Assembly (NCBI GenBank): GCA_002296285.1
Contig: DBHX01000025.1
Coordinates: forward strand, 1 to 7,952
Source of the DNA: a bacterium UBP8_UBA817
GTDB taxonomy: Bacteria > Margulisbacteria > Marinamargulisbacteria > UBA817
Reading direction: 5' to 3'
Length of the DNA stretch: 7,952 nt
Position numbers and translations under genes: made by a program. Of this stretch, positions 1 through 6,322 are shown piece after piece (position 1 is the stretch's first letter; each line of letters opens with the position of its first letter). The notes under the pieces were generated by a model, which made no database searches, was not told where the DNA came from, and saw nothing but the letters and a program-made list of their open reading frames with translations.

Positions 1-620
1 CTCATGGGGTTCACCAAATACGAGTTGGCCACTTTCATCACAAACTTTGGCAATGTGGCTGACAATATAATGGTCCGCCGATCTGGATTGGTATTGTCAA
101 CAATGGCGTCCATGTCTTCCTTAAACCCAAAATTCAACATTTCGTCCACTTCATCAATAATGAGATACTCAATTTTCTTTAGATTGAGTCGCTTTTTATT
201 GATATGATCCAAAATTCGTCCTGGGGTTCCCACCACAATGCAGGCACGCTTTGTTTTCTTTAATTTTTCAATTTGTTCTCTCATGCCTTGCCCACCGCAA
301 CACTCGATAATATCAATCTTTCGCTGGCCTTTGTATACCGCAAGTTCTTTGGCGACCTGACTGGCCAATTCACGGGTTGGCGCTATGGCAATGGCCTGGA
401 CATGCTTTTCGGATTCGTCCATCGTATCAATGAGTGGAATTCCAAAGGCCCCTGTTTTGCCTGTCCCTGTATCTGCTTGCGCAATGATATCCTGACTCGA
501 ATCTGAAAATGCAGGTATTAATGCTTCTTGAATGGCGGTTGGATATTCATACCCTTTTTTGGCCAATACAGCCGATGTATCCTTGGAAATGCCAAGGTCA
601 TAAAACGATGGTGTTGACAT
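1..620 (-). CDS. DEAD-box ATP-dependent RNA helicase, N-terminal RecA domain (3' end cut by window edge)
   Basis: ATP-dependent RNA helicase that remodels RNA duplexes in the cytoplasm, typically in ribosome assembly or mRNA turnover. My translation of the reverse strand from the ATG at 620 gives 206 residues. Visible motifs in order: Q motif (F6, then PTAIQ at 27-31), motif I/Walker A ADTGTGKT (49-56), Ia APTRELA (80-86), GG (109-110), Ib TPGR (132-135), motif II DEVD (156-159) and motif III SAT (187-189). Motif II is DEVD instead of DEAD; the metal and ATP-binding D and E are kept, so the protein should be active. The second RecA domain (motifs IV-VI) and any C-terminal tail lie beyond position 1, so the subfamily (CshA, RhlE or DeaD type) cannot be assigned. 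The start is 5 bases after the infA stop with no clear Shine-Dalgarno, suggesting translation coupled to infA. Confidence 0.93.
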   Translation of the reverse strand, partial: MSTPSFYDLGISKDTSAVLAKKGYEYPTAIQEALIPAFSDSSQDIIAQADTGTGKTGAFGIPLIDTMDESEKHVQAIAIAPTRELASQVAKELAVYKGQRKIDIIECCGGQGMREQIEKLKKTKRACIVVGTPGRILDHINKKRLNLKKIEYLIIDEVDEMLNFGFKEDMDAIVDNTNPDRRTIILSATLPKFVMKVANSYLVNPM

Positions 621-625
621 GGGAG

Positions 626-844
626 CTATTTACTACGGAATGTAATCCTTCCAATGGTTAAATCATATGGGGACAATTCGACTTTAACGTCGTCACCCAA
701 CAACACACGAATGCGGAACTTTTTCATTCGACCAGATAAATACGCCGTAATTTCTTGTCCGGAATCCAGTTTCACAAGAAACTTTCCGCCTTTAAAACAT
801 TCCATTACTTTGCCTGTTACTTCAATTGTATCGTCTTTTTTCAC
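626..844 (-). CDS. infA: Translation initiation factor IF-1
   Basis: IF-1 binds the A-site region of the 30S subunit and works with IF-2 and IF-3 in selecting the initiator tRNA. The product has 72 residues, the family's usual length, and is a single S1/OB-fold domain. The diagnostic C-terminal stretch SPYDLTIGRITFR (58-70) and the central YLSGRMKKFRIRVLLGDDV (35-53) match the conserved IF-1 core. The start is a GTG at 842-844, preceded by GAGGAG with a 5-base spacer, which fixes it. The gene sits in the same direction as, and 5 bases before, the DEAD-box helicase gene, suggesting a two-gene translation/RNA unit. The 71-base gap upstream carries a plausible promoter. Identification is certain. 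Confidence 0.97.
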   Translation of the reverse strand: MKKDDTIEVTGKVMECFKGGKFLVKLDSGQEITAYLSGRMKKFRIRVLLGDDVKVELSPYDLTIGRITFRSK

Positions 845-869
845 CTGAACTCCTCGTTCCTTTTCATGT

Positions 870-898
870 ATATTACCACAGGGGTATTTAAATGAACA
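870..898 (-). promoter_or_regulatory. Putative sigma-70-type promoter of infA-helicase
   Basis: On the minus strand, TAATAT (870-875) is preceded by TGG, giving an extended -10 element. TGTTCA (893-898) lies 17 bases upstream as a weak -35 (3 of 6 matches). The predicted start, near 864, leaves a leader of about 20 bases containing the infA Shine-Dalgarno. The site lies in the only sizeable gap between host genes here, which makes it the natural boundary between the upstream operon and infA. No terminator hairpin is visible between 845 and 915, so read-through from the upstream genes is possible. The call rests on pattern matching only. Confidence 0.4.
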
Positions 899-915
899 CT
901 AGCGATTCCATTGAA

Positions 916-1416
916 TTAACGCATGAGACCCAGCACGCCTAAGCCAACCCCTAACCAAATGTAAATTTCCTGTTCTTTTCGTGTTTTTTCAACCTGTTGA
1001 ATATAATCTTCCACTCTGGAAATATCGTAATTGATGGTTTTTTGTTCCGTTTTAATCAGATTTACTTCAGAATCCACAAACCCCTTGGAGTTTTGCTGAG
1101 ATTCCATGTACCCTTTGAATTGTTTTGAAAAACTTTTTAATTCAATTATATCACCGGCAGACAAGGATGCCTTTTGGGTTAGCTCATCCAATCGATCCAA
1201 AAGCAAGGCCAATTCTTTGCGATTGACCCCTTGCTCAGGCAAAAACTTATTGCCATCCATGAGGGTAAAATACCCTTTATCAACGCTCCGCTTAATGGCT
1301 GGATAGGCCGCATCCGATGCGGGAACATCGGTAATTTTTTGTTGCCCATAACACGCCAATGATATCATGAATAGTCCCACTAGTTTAAAAATCAAAATCT
1401 TTTTCCTCCTTTTCAT
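916..1416 (-). CDS. Small exported SLH-like / helical-rod / C-terminal hydrophobic-anchor protein
   Basis: 166 residues in four parts. Residues 1-24 form a signal peptide: basic KRRKK, a hydrophobic core, then LACYG; the cysteine at 22 makes a poor lipobox, so lipidation is uncertain. Residues 27-77 resemble one S-layer-homology domain: ITDVP, AYPAIKRSVDKGY, then the FLPEQGVNRKELALLL block, as in the SLH consensus with FxP and TRAE-like elements. Residues about 85-150 are polar, Lys/Glu/Gln-rich and likely helical or coiled coil. Residues 151-165 (IYIWLGVGLGVLGLM) are a hydrophobic tail ending in Arg. The order matches SLH-rod-anchor envelope tethers such as Thermotoga Omp-alpha, but in miniature. 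It is the last gene of the exbB-exbD-tonB operon and overlaps the preceding gene. Coordinates use the ATG; a TTG at 1395 is a serious rival because a strong GGAGG lies 9 bases before it. The function is inferred, not established. Confidence 0.75.
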   Translation of the reverse strand: MKRRKKILIFKLVGLFMISLACYGQQKITDVPASDAAYPAIKRSVDKGYFTLMDGNKFLPEQGVNRKELALLLDRLDELTQKASLSAGDIIELKSFSKQFKGYMESQQNSKGFVDSEVNLIKTEQKTINYDISRVEDYIQQVEKTRKEQEIYIWLGVGLGVLGLMR

Positions 1417-3352
1417 TTTCCAATAATTCTTCTTGTCGTCTTAAGACAATGGTTAATTCATCCAGTTGTTGCCCTCCTTGCCATAATCGAACCGTCACGT
1501 CCCCTTCTTCGATCACTTTAAAATGCCATTTTCCAATAATCATGCGCCAAGGAGGATCTTTGGCGGCTAACCGCGTAATCTCAAGGGCATTGTGGGTCGC
1601 AGAAAACATTTCCATGGCATTTTGGGTGGACGACTCAATGAGCCACGGCTCAGGTGAGACTCTGATCGGTGCCAAATGTTCCCCGTCCCATGTCAGTGTT
1701 AAATTGAGTCCACTAAATGTTGGCATATCCATTAACGTGATCCAAACGTATCCATAATCACCCACAAAAAAACTGGGTTCTGAATAATACAGTTTGGCTT
1801 TGGGCTTTCCTAGCTTAATTTGAACGGGGATCCGTGACGTGGCCGGTTTGGTATACACACTCTTCATTTGAATGGGGATATTGTGGGTTCCTCCATGCCA
1901 TTCATCCACCTTTAATTTCCATGAGACCTGTTCGGAACGGTTTGGATCCAATACCGGAATGACGTGTTTGGCTTGGTCAAATGAGGCAATCGAAAAGGGG
2001 GATTTTGTTGCATTCAGTGACAGGGTAACATTGGATACCGTAACGTCAGATTCATTGCTGACTTCCACTGGGACATCCACAAATTGATCAAAGCCACGTT
2101 TAATGGTGGCTTGTCCGATGCCTCGAAGTGTTAATTTTGGCTGACCTGTAAACACCATCTCGCGAACCAATACTTGGTCTGGCAACGTGTTGGATGTAAC
2201 CTTAAAGGTGATTGTCTTTGGACCTTCTGTGGCATTGAGCGGATCCATTTTTACAAAGTAAACCAATTGCCGGGAGCCACCGGTTAAAATATCCCCCAGA
2301 GACTCGGTTTGATTGCCCGTCACCAAGGTTAACCCCTGAGGTAGAGCAATGGTTGCATTGGCACTGCTCGCACTAAAACCGCCCGTATTTGATATGTAGG
2401 CCACCATGGTGTAAATATTGGGGTCCGTGACAGAAATATACGATGGTGCGGTAATCCCTAATGCCAAATCGCCGGGAGCCAAACTCACCCCACCCAATCC
2501 CATCACCGTTCGATACACTCGCGCTTCATTTGGTCCCAATGGCCGCTTTTCATAAAATAATGCCAATGCCGTGTCGGGCTCGTCTTCCCCATCACGAATA
2601 AACGAATCCCCCTTGTTGACCTTGACGCGATACGGCTGATCGGCCAATGCGCCCCAATTCATTAATATTAATTCATCGGGCGGAGTTAATGAGGCTGGGG
2701 TATAGCGCAAAATACCCTGGGCAATAATGTTTGGAGTGGCCAAAGAATCAAAGCTTTGCCAGTAATCCATAATGGCATCGCCCGTGTAACTGGTTTCGGC
2801 TTGTACCGCATCGTTTCCAATGCGAAAAGGGGCCGCATCATTGGTGCCCAACATGGTGTCCATCATCATTCGAAGCCCCACATTTTTTGTGGCATCGGAT
2901 TCATTAATCAGTCGATATTCAATGAGCACCGAATCTTCCACATTGGTGATTGGGTTTCGAAATAAGGTTAACCGTTGTGTCCCTTTAATGGGGCCCATGA
3001 TGGCCACGGTTTCCATGGTATTTTTTGTCACCGTGGACGCAATTACTTGGCCATATTTCGCCCGCTTCCCGGCACGTTTCACCGTTTGAGTTCCAAACCC
3101 GTACACTGTCCCATCCACGGCAATCGAGGTGTAGGACGTCCATGGTTTTGGTCGACCATAAATGAGGGGCAAATCATTGTCTTCCTCTCGACTGGGGTCG
3201 CCCCCCGTGGTTTCAATGGAAAACCTGGGGTGATCAAACCCCTCTGGGCCGGTAATAATTTTAATGAATTCATTTTGAACAACATTTAGTGTTTGGGCTT
3301 GAATAGCCACCGCCAATGCCCCCCAAACCAACCACTGGATCATGAGCTTCAT
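1385..3352 (-). CDS. Secreted multi-domain beta-rich protein with possible cohesin-like C-terminal domain
   Basis: 655 residues from the ATG at 3350-3352. GGAGG lies 7 bases upstream, and this ATG shares a base with the tonB stop (TGATG); an adjacent in-frame TTG at 3355 is less likely. Residues 1-19 are a signal peptide (cleavage after AIQA). Residues 20-290 form a large, apparently single beta-rich domain with conserved-looking patches (MMMDTMLGTNDAAPFRIG at 162-179; VYRTVMGLGGVSL at 279-291). Residues about 300-405 and 405-515 look like two CARDB/Ig-like beta-sandwich repeats, with phrases such as ISNTGG and VEVSNESDVTVSN. Residues 517-625 resemble a cohesin-type fold (FFVGDYGYVWITL, then LNLTLTWDGEHLAPIRV). 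The tail is acidic (EELLENEKEEKDFDF). I do not recognise a named family. Its place between tonB and the SLH-like gene suggests an exported or surface partner of the Ton complex; this is inference. Confidence 0.8.
   Translation of the reverse strand: MKLMIQWLVWGALAVAIQAQTLNVVQNEFIKIITGPEGFDHPRFSIETTGGDPSREEDNDLPLIYGRPKPWTSYTSIAVDGTVYGFGTQTVKRAGKRAKYGQVIASTVTKNTMETVAIMGPIKGTQRLTLFRNPITNVEDSVLIEYRLINESDATKNVGLRMMMDTMLGTNDAAPFRIGNDAVQAETSYTGDAIMDYWQSFDSLATPNIIAQGILRYTPASLTPPDELILMNWGALADQPYRVKVNKGDSFIRDGEDEPDTALALFYEKRPLGPNEARVYRTVMGLGGVSLAPGDLALGITAPSYISVTDPNIYTMVAYISNTGGFSASSANATIALPQGLTLVTGNQTESLGDILTGGSRQLVYFVKMDPLNATEGPKTITFKVTSNTLPDQVLVREMVFTGQPKLTLRGIGQATIKRGFDQFVDVPVEVSNESDVTVSNVTLSLNATKSPFSIASFDQAKHVIPVLDPNRSEQVSWKLKVDEWHGGTHNIPIQMKSVYTKPATSRIPVQIKLGKPKAKLYYSEPSFFVGDYGYVWITLMDMPTFSGLNLTLTWDGEHLAPIRVSPEPWLIESSTQNAMEMFSATHNALEITRLAAKDPPWRMIIGKWHFKVIEEGDVTVRLWQGGQQLDELTIVLRRQEELLENEKEEKDFDF
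1405..1413 (-). promoter_or_regulatory. Strong ribosome binding site inside the annotated start of the SLH-like gene
   Basis: AAAAGGAGG on the minus strand begins immediately after the ATG at 1416, so it cannot serve that ATG. It is spaced 9 bases before an in-frame TTG (1393-1395). The same GGAGG plus 9-base arrangement precedes the GTG start of the LOG gene. If TTG is used, the protein loses seven residues including the KRRKK stretch, but keeps a hydrophobic signal segment with one lysine, and the overlap with the preceding gene shrinks from 32 to 11 bases. Confidence 0.55.
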
Positions 3353-3876
3353 CAATTGGCCTCCTTTAAAGAAAATGTATGAGATAATACCATGGTCCCC
3401 GCGATATTTTTACCCATCTGCCGCTTTGGATTGAATTGATAGTTTTTCTTAATGGAGCGAATGAATGCTTGATCCAAAATGTCATGGCCAGACGAAGACA
3501 CGATTTTGATCCCTGTGACCTGACCATTGGAAGCAATGCTAACCCGAACCTTAACCGTGCCCTCCCAATCATTATTGAGGGCCGATTTTGGGTATATGGG
3601 GACGGACTTCTGAGACACCGCCGGCTGAATACGATCTCCCGGCAACGATGTTGGCTTTGGTTTTTTTATCGCCTTTGGCAATGCTTTTTTGGACACTTTC
3701 TTTTTTGAACTCACCTTTGGTTGTGGGATTTCGTGAACCCGTTGAATATTTAAGGGCACTTGAATGATTTCGGGAGTGGCCACTTTCTTTGGAAATGACA
3801 CAAAAAAAATCAACATCACCACGGCATGCAATCCAATGGATAACACCCAACATTTTTGATCCCTTGTTAATTGCAT
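3352..3876 (-). CDS. tonB: TonB-family energy transducer
   Basis: TonB spans the periplasm and passes motion from the ExbB-ExbD proton channel to an outer-membrane partner. The 174 residues show all three parts. A single N-terminal membrane anchor (about 11-28) carries the signature Ser-x3-His pair (S13, H17) that couples to ExbB/ExbD. A Lys/Pro-rich linker (about 49-80, with runs such as KKKVSKKALPKAIKKPKP) is short for the family, implying a narrow periplasm or a partner close to the inner membrane. The C-terminal TonB domain (about 90-170) has YPKSA (95-99), GTVKVRVSI (106-114) and the SSSGHDILDQAF block (127-138). The start ATG is 5 bases after the exbD stop, with only a weak ribosome binding site. 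The stop overlaps the ATG of the following secreted-protein gene by one base. Confidence 0.92.
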   Translation of the reverse strand: MQLTRDQKCWVLSIGLHAVVMLIFFVSFPKKVATPEIIQVPLNIQRVHEIPQPKVSSKKKVSKKALPKAIKKPKPTSLPGDRIQPAVSQKSVPIYPKSALNNDWEGTVKVRVSIASNGQVTGIKIVSSSGHDILDQAFIRSIKKNYQFNPKRQMGKNIAGTMVLSHTFSLKEAN

Positions 3877-3881
3877 AAATT

Positions 3882-4292
3882 CTAGGTCTTTTCAGCCTCA
3901 AGCATGACATTTGAACATCCCGATGAACGAATGGCATCCAAGACAGAAATGATTCGTACATAAGGGGTGCTTTTATCGGCCTGAAGAACAATTTGTTGTT
4001 TTGGGTTTTGAGCGATTGCTTCTTGAACGCGGGTTGCAATATGGCCTTGGCCCACCCGTGTCCCATTCCAATAGATGCGTTGATTGCGATCAATGGAAAT
4101 GGTGATGGATTCCTTGGGTTTTTCAACGGAAACGGCCGTTGGCAATGTTAAATTCAGGCCCTTTCGTTCTTGTTGAAAACTCGTACTTACTGCAAAAAAC
4201 AACACCAAAATAAAAATCACATCGATGAGTGCCGTTAGCTCAAATCGAGGCTTCGATTCGGAATTGTCGCGTTTAATTAATTTCAGCTTCAT
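3882..4292 (-). CDS. exbD: Biopolymer transport protein ExbD/TolR family
   Basis: ExbD is a single-span inner-membrane protein that forms the proton path with ExbB and contacts TonB. It has 136 residues from the ATG at 4290-4292. Residues 17-42 contain the family signature ELTALIDVIFILVLFFAVST, with the essential membrane aspartate at D24 (the equivalent of E. coli Asp25). The rest (about 48-136) is the periplasmic domain, including the typical QQIVLQADKSTPYVRIISVL stretch near residue 97. A longer in-frame opening to 4346 exists, but this ATG gives the normal family N-terminus and overlaps the exbB stop as ATGA, the classic coupled junction. TolR is the alternative, but the adjacent tonB favours ExbD. 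Confidence 0.93.
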   Translation of the reverse strand: MKLKLIKRDNSESKPRFELTALIDVIFILVLFFAVSTSFQQERKGLNLTLPTAVSVEKPKESITISIDRNQRIYWNGTRVGQGHIATRVQEAIAQNPKQQIVLQADKSTPYVRIISVLDAIRSSGCSNVMLEAEKT

Positions 4293-4894
4293 GCGCTCTT
4301 GCGATCGTTTAAAAAGGCCACCAATTGAACGGCAACTGTGTTCCATTCGTCCAATCGCTCATCGATTTTATCCTCAATGAACTGATGAATGAACATGAGT
4401 GGAATGGCCAAACTTAATCCCGTCACCGTGGTCACCAACGCCTTGGAAATGCCTGCAGATAATAACTCCGCTTGACCCGTGCCTTCAACCGCAATCACCG
4501 AAAACACATCCATGAGTCCAAGAACCGTCCCCAATAATCCCAATACCGGGGCCGTGGTAATGATCATCGAAAGCAAATTCATTTTTGACGTTAATTCTTG
4601 CACGTCTGGTTTGGTAAGCTCGGTTATCTCTGATGAAAGTGACGCCTCAGATGACGCATGCTTTTCAATGCTTTTGGCCGCAATTTTCCCCACCAATTTC
4701 CGTGAATTTTTTAACTTTTCCCATACTTCCTCAGGCCCATCGGCCATTAATTTTGCCTTTATGGAATGAATGAAATTAGGTCTAATCTTTGTTGATTTTA
4801 AAAGTAATAATTTTTGCAATACAATGGCAACGGAGGTCACACTTAACCCAAGCAATACCACCATTACCCAACCGCCGTTCATTATGAATCCCAT
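4289..4894 (-). CDS. exbB: MotA/TolQ/ExbB proton channel family protein
   Basis: The inner-membrane proton channel scaffold of the Ton complex. Its 201 residues have three membrane spans: about 8-30, 108-132 and 152-172. The family core is clear: TTAPVLGLLGTVLGLMDVF (113-131) and SAGISKALVTTVTGLSLAIP (146-165), with membrane threonines (T123 and the T155-T158 group) where ExbB/TolQ proteins carry them. The cytoplasmic loop (about 35-105) is charged. The protein is somewhat shorter than E. coli ExbB and lacks its N-terminal periplasmic extension. AGGAGG (4901-4906) with a 6-base spacer fixes the ATG. This ribosome binding site overlaps the stop codon of the LOG gene, so the two are packed in one transcript. 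The stop overlaps the exbD ATG. Confidence 0.93.
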   Translation of the reverse strand: MGFIMNGGWVMVVLLGLSVTSVAIVLQKLLLLKSTKIRPNFIHSIKAKLMADGPEEVWEKLKNSRKLVGKIAAKSIEKHASSEASLSSEITELTKPDVQELTSKMNLLSMIITTAPVLGLLGTVLGLMDVFSVIAVEGTGQAELLSAGISKALVTTVTGLSLAIPLMFIHQFIEDKIDERLDEWNTVAVQLVAFLNDRKSA

Positions 4895-4904
4895 TAAAAT
4901 CCTC

Positions 4905-5912
4905 CTAAAATGAATTGATCATTCGGACCATTGATACCAATCGTCCAAAATTTATCTTATTAAACTTAAATGCAATGCGAAACTTTTTGAGTTGATCGCG
5001 CGTACTGACTTCATCAGGAAATGGCTCGCATGCTGAAATTTTTCCTTCCACAACGATGTCTTTAAACGCATCATTAAGCGAGGCAATATTATCGCTTGAA
5101 ATGCTGTTATTTAAACGAATCACCGCATTGTCCCCCACATAGCGCAATGAATGGTAAGTTTTATAAAAGCTTGTAATCTTTTGAATCGCATCGTTATTGT
5201 TTTCACAAATGCTAAATAAATCCATATCATCAGGGGAAATGTATTTGTCGCGCAACATAATCTCGGTAAAAAAGGACACCCACGTCTGCCAATAATCATC
5301 CCCTTCATTTTGCATTAAAATAATGGGGCGAGGCAAACTCTTCCCGGTTTGAATCAGGGTTAACCCTTCATACGCCTCATCAAGTGTGCCAAATCCACCC
5401 GGAAACAGTACCGTGGCATCGGATTCTTTAATGAACATTAACTTTCGGATGAAAAAATAATTGTAGGACACCAACTTGTTACTTTCTCTGATGTAATCGT
5501 TGGCGGACTGCTCAAATGGTAATTTAATATTGACCCCAAAAGACTCATCTCCACCGCCTTTATTTCCGGCTTCCATGATGCCGCCACCAGCACCTGTAAT
5601 AACCATAAAATCTTTTTTGGTGATGTCACGTGAAAAATCTTCCGCCATTTTAAATAAAGGGTTGTCTTCAGGGGTTCTGGCCGACCCAAAAATGGCGACT
5701 TTTCGCTTGTCTCTATACGGCGTAAATGCTTTAAAACTATTTTTTAATTCCTTAATCGATCTGGACATCAACTTCCAGTCACCGGAATTAATGTCAAACT
5801 CAGATAACTTGCAAATACTTAAAATAATTTCTTTGAGGTATTTTTCATTGTCTTTTTTTCCAACTTTCGACACCAATCGACTGATGGATTCATTTATATC
5901 TTCATTTAACAC
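4905..5912 (-). CDS. LOG-family (TIGR00730-type) Rossmann-fold protein, long form
   Basis: LOG-family proteins are nucleotide 5'-monophosphate nucleosidases or phosphoribohydrolases; many are misannotated as lysine decarboxylases. From the GTG at 5910-5912 this is 335 residues, much longer than the roughly 190-residue minimal form. The core carries VAIFGSART (72-80), TGAGGGIMEAGNKG (106-119) and the signature PGGFGTLDE (171-179), with the expected catalytic Arg/Glu environment. About 70 residues precede the Rossmann core, and a C-terminal extension of about 75 residues (from LRYVGDNAVIRLN to the end) is shared, from memory, with long LOG proteins of several phyla. A TTG at 5918 is in frame, but GGAGG (5922-5926) sits only 3 bases before it and 9 bases before the GTG, so the GTG is preferred. 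The gene overlaps the ridA end by 11 bases. The exact substrate cannot be read from sequence. Confidence 0.9.
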   Translation of the reverse strand: MLNEDINESISRLVSKVGKKDNEKYLKEIILSICKLSEFDINSGDWKLMSRSIKELKNSFKAFTPYRDKRKVAIFGSARTPEDNPLFKMAEDFSRDITKKDFMVITGAGGGIMEAGNKGGGDESFGVNIKLPFEQSANDYIRESNKLVSYNYFFIRKLMFIKESDATVLFPGGFGTLDEAYEGLTLIQTGKSLPRPIILMQNEGDDYWQTWVSFFTEIMLRDKYISPDDMDLFSICENNNDAIQKITSFYKTYHSLRYVGDNAVIRLNNSISSDNIASLNDAFKDIVVEGKISACEPFPDEVSTRDQLKKFRIAFKFNKINFGRLVSMVRMINSF

Positions 5913-6282
5913 GGGCAATAGCCTCCATTTCTATTCTTGCGCCTTTGGGCAATGCGGCAACTTCAACGGCTGCGCGTGCTGGGTATGGTGCGCGAACGTA
6001 GTCTGCATAAATCTCATTGATTTCATTAAATTTCGATAGATCGGTGGTAAAAATACCCACTTTTACCACATGGGACCAGTCCAATCCCGCATCGCTTAAT
6101 AACGCTGAAATATTATCAAGTACTTGCCGGGTTTCGGCTTCAAAATCATTTTCAATGAGTGTTCCATCATGGGTTAATGGAATTTGACCGGAAATAAATA
6201 ATAAGTGATCAACTTGCAACGCTGGCGAGTATGGCCCAACCGGTTGAGGGGCTTTGTTGGATTCAATTGTTTTGATTGTCAT
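5902..6282 (-). CDS. ridA: RidA (YjgF/YER057c/UK114) reactive enamine/imine deaminase
   Basis: RidA hydrolyses reactive enamine/imine intermediates, such as 2-aminoacrylate from serine/threonine dehydratase, protecting pyridoxal-phosphate enzymes. Its 126 residues are the standard length, forming one chorismate-mutase-like trimer subunit. Signatures: APQPVGPYSPA (11-21), LFISGQIPL (28-36), NISALLSDAGLDWSHVVK (57-74) and ARAAVEVAALPKGARIEMEA (102-121). The catalytic arginine is R103 and the active-site glutamate is E118; their 15-residue spacing equals that of R105 and E120 in E. coli RidA, so the enzyme should be active. No good Shine-Dalgarno precedes the ATG. The 3' end holds the ribosome binding site for the next gene. 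It is the first intact gene of the seven-gene cluster. Confidence 0.96.
   Translation of the reverse strand: MTIKTIESNKAPQPVGPYSPALQVDHLLFISGQIPLTHDGTLIENDFEAETRQVLDNISALLSDAGLDWSHVVKVGIFTTDLSKFNEINEIYADYVRAPYPARAAVEVAALPKGARIEMEAIARVK
5922..5926 (-). promoter_or_regulatory. Ribosome binding site deciding the LOG-gene start
   Basis: GGAGG on the minus strand lies within the last codons of ridA. It is 9 bases before the GTG at 5912 and only 3 bases before the TTG at 5918, so it selects the GTG. Confidence 0.6.
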
Positions 6283-6289
6283 GAGTATT

Positions 6290-6318
6290 ATTCTAAATCT
6301 TATTTAATCAAAAGTCAC
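6290..6318 (-). promoter_or_regulatory. Possible promoter of the ridA-led operon
   Basis: On the minus strand, TAGAAT (6290-6295; 5 of 6 matches to TATAAT) lies 17 bases from GTGACT (6313-6318; 4 of 6 matches to TTGACA). The predicted start falls at or within a base or two of the ridA ATG, implying a leaderless or near-leaderless transcript, in line with the absence of a Shine-Dalgarno there. The region is AT-rich, so chance matches are likely. Confidence 0.25.
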
Positions 6319-6322
6319 TTTT

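Noticed and set aside
1449..1757. Plus-strand open frame of about 100 codons inside the secreted-protein gene
   Set aside because: No recognisable domain and no ribosome binding site that I could identify; it is antisense to a continuous coding gene with a signal peptide and clear domain structure.
3572..4126. Minus-strand open frame overlapping exbD and tonB in another frame
   Set aside because: It covers the clear ExbD and TonB reading frames; its translation has no family features.
4293..4346. Extended N-terminus of ExbD beginning at 4346
   Set aside because: The extra 18 residues lie inside exbB, lack family similarity, and the ATG at 4292 forms a standard ATGA overlap with the normal ExbD N-terminus.
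5500..6039. Plus-strand open frame opposite the LOG and ridA genes
   Set aside because: Antisense to two confidently identified genes; low-complexity translation with no motif.
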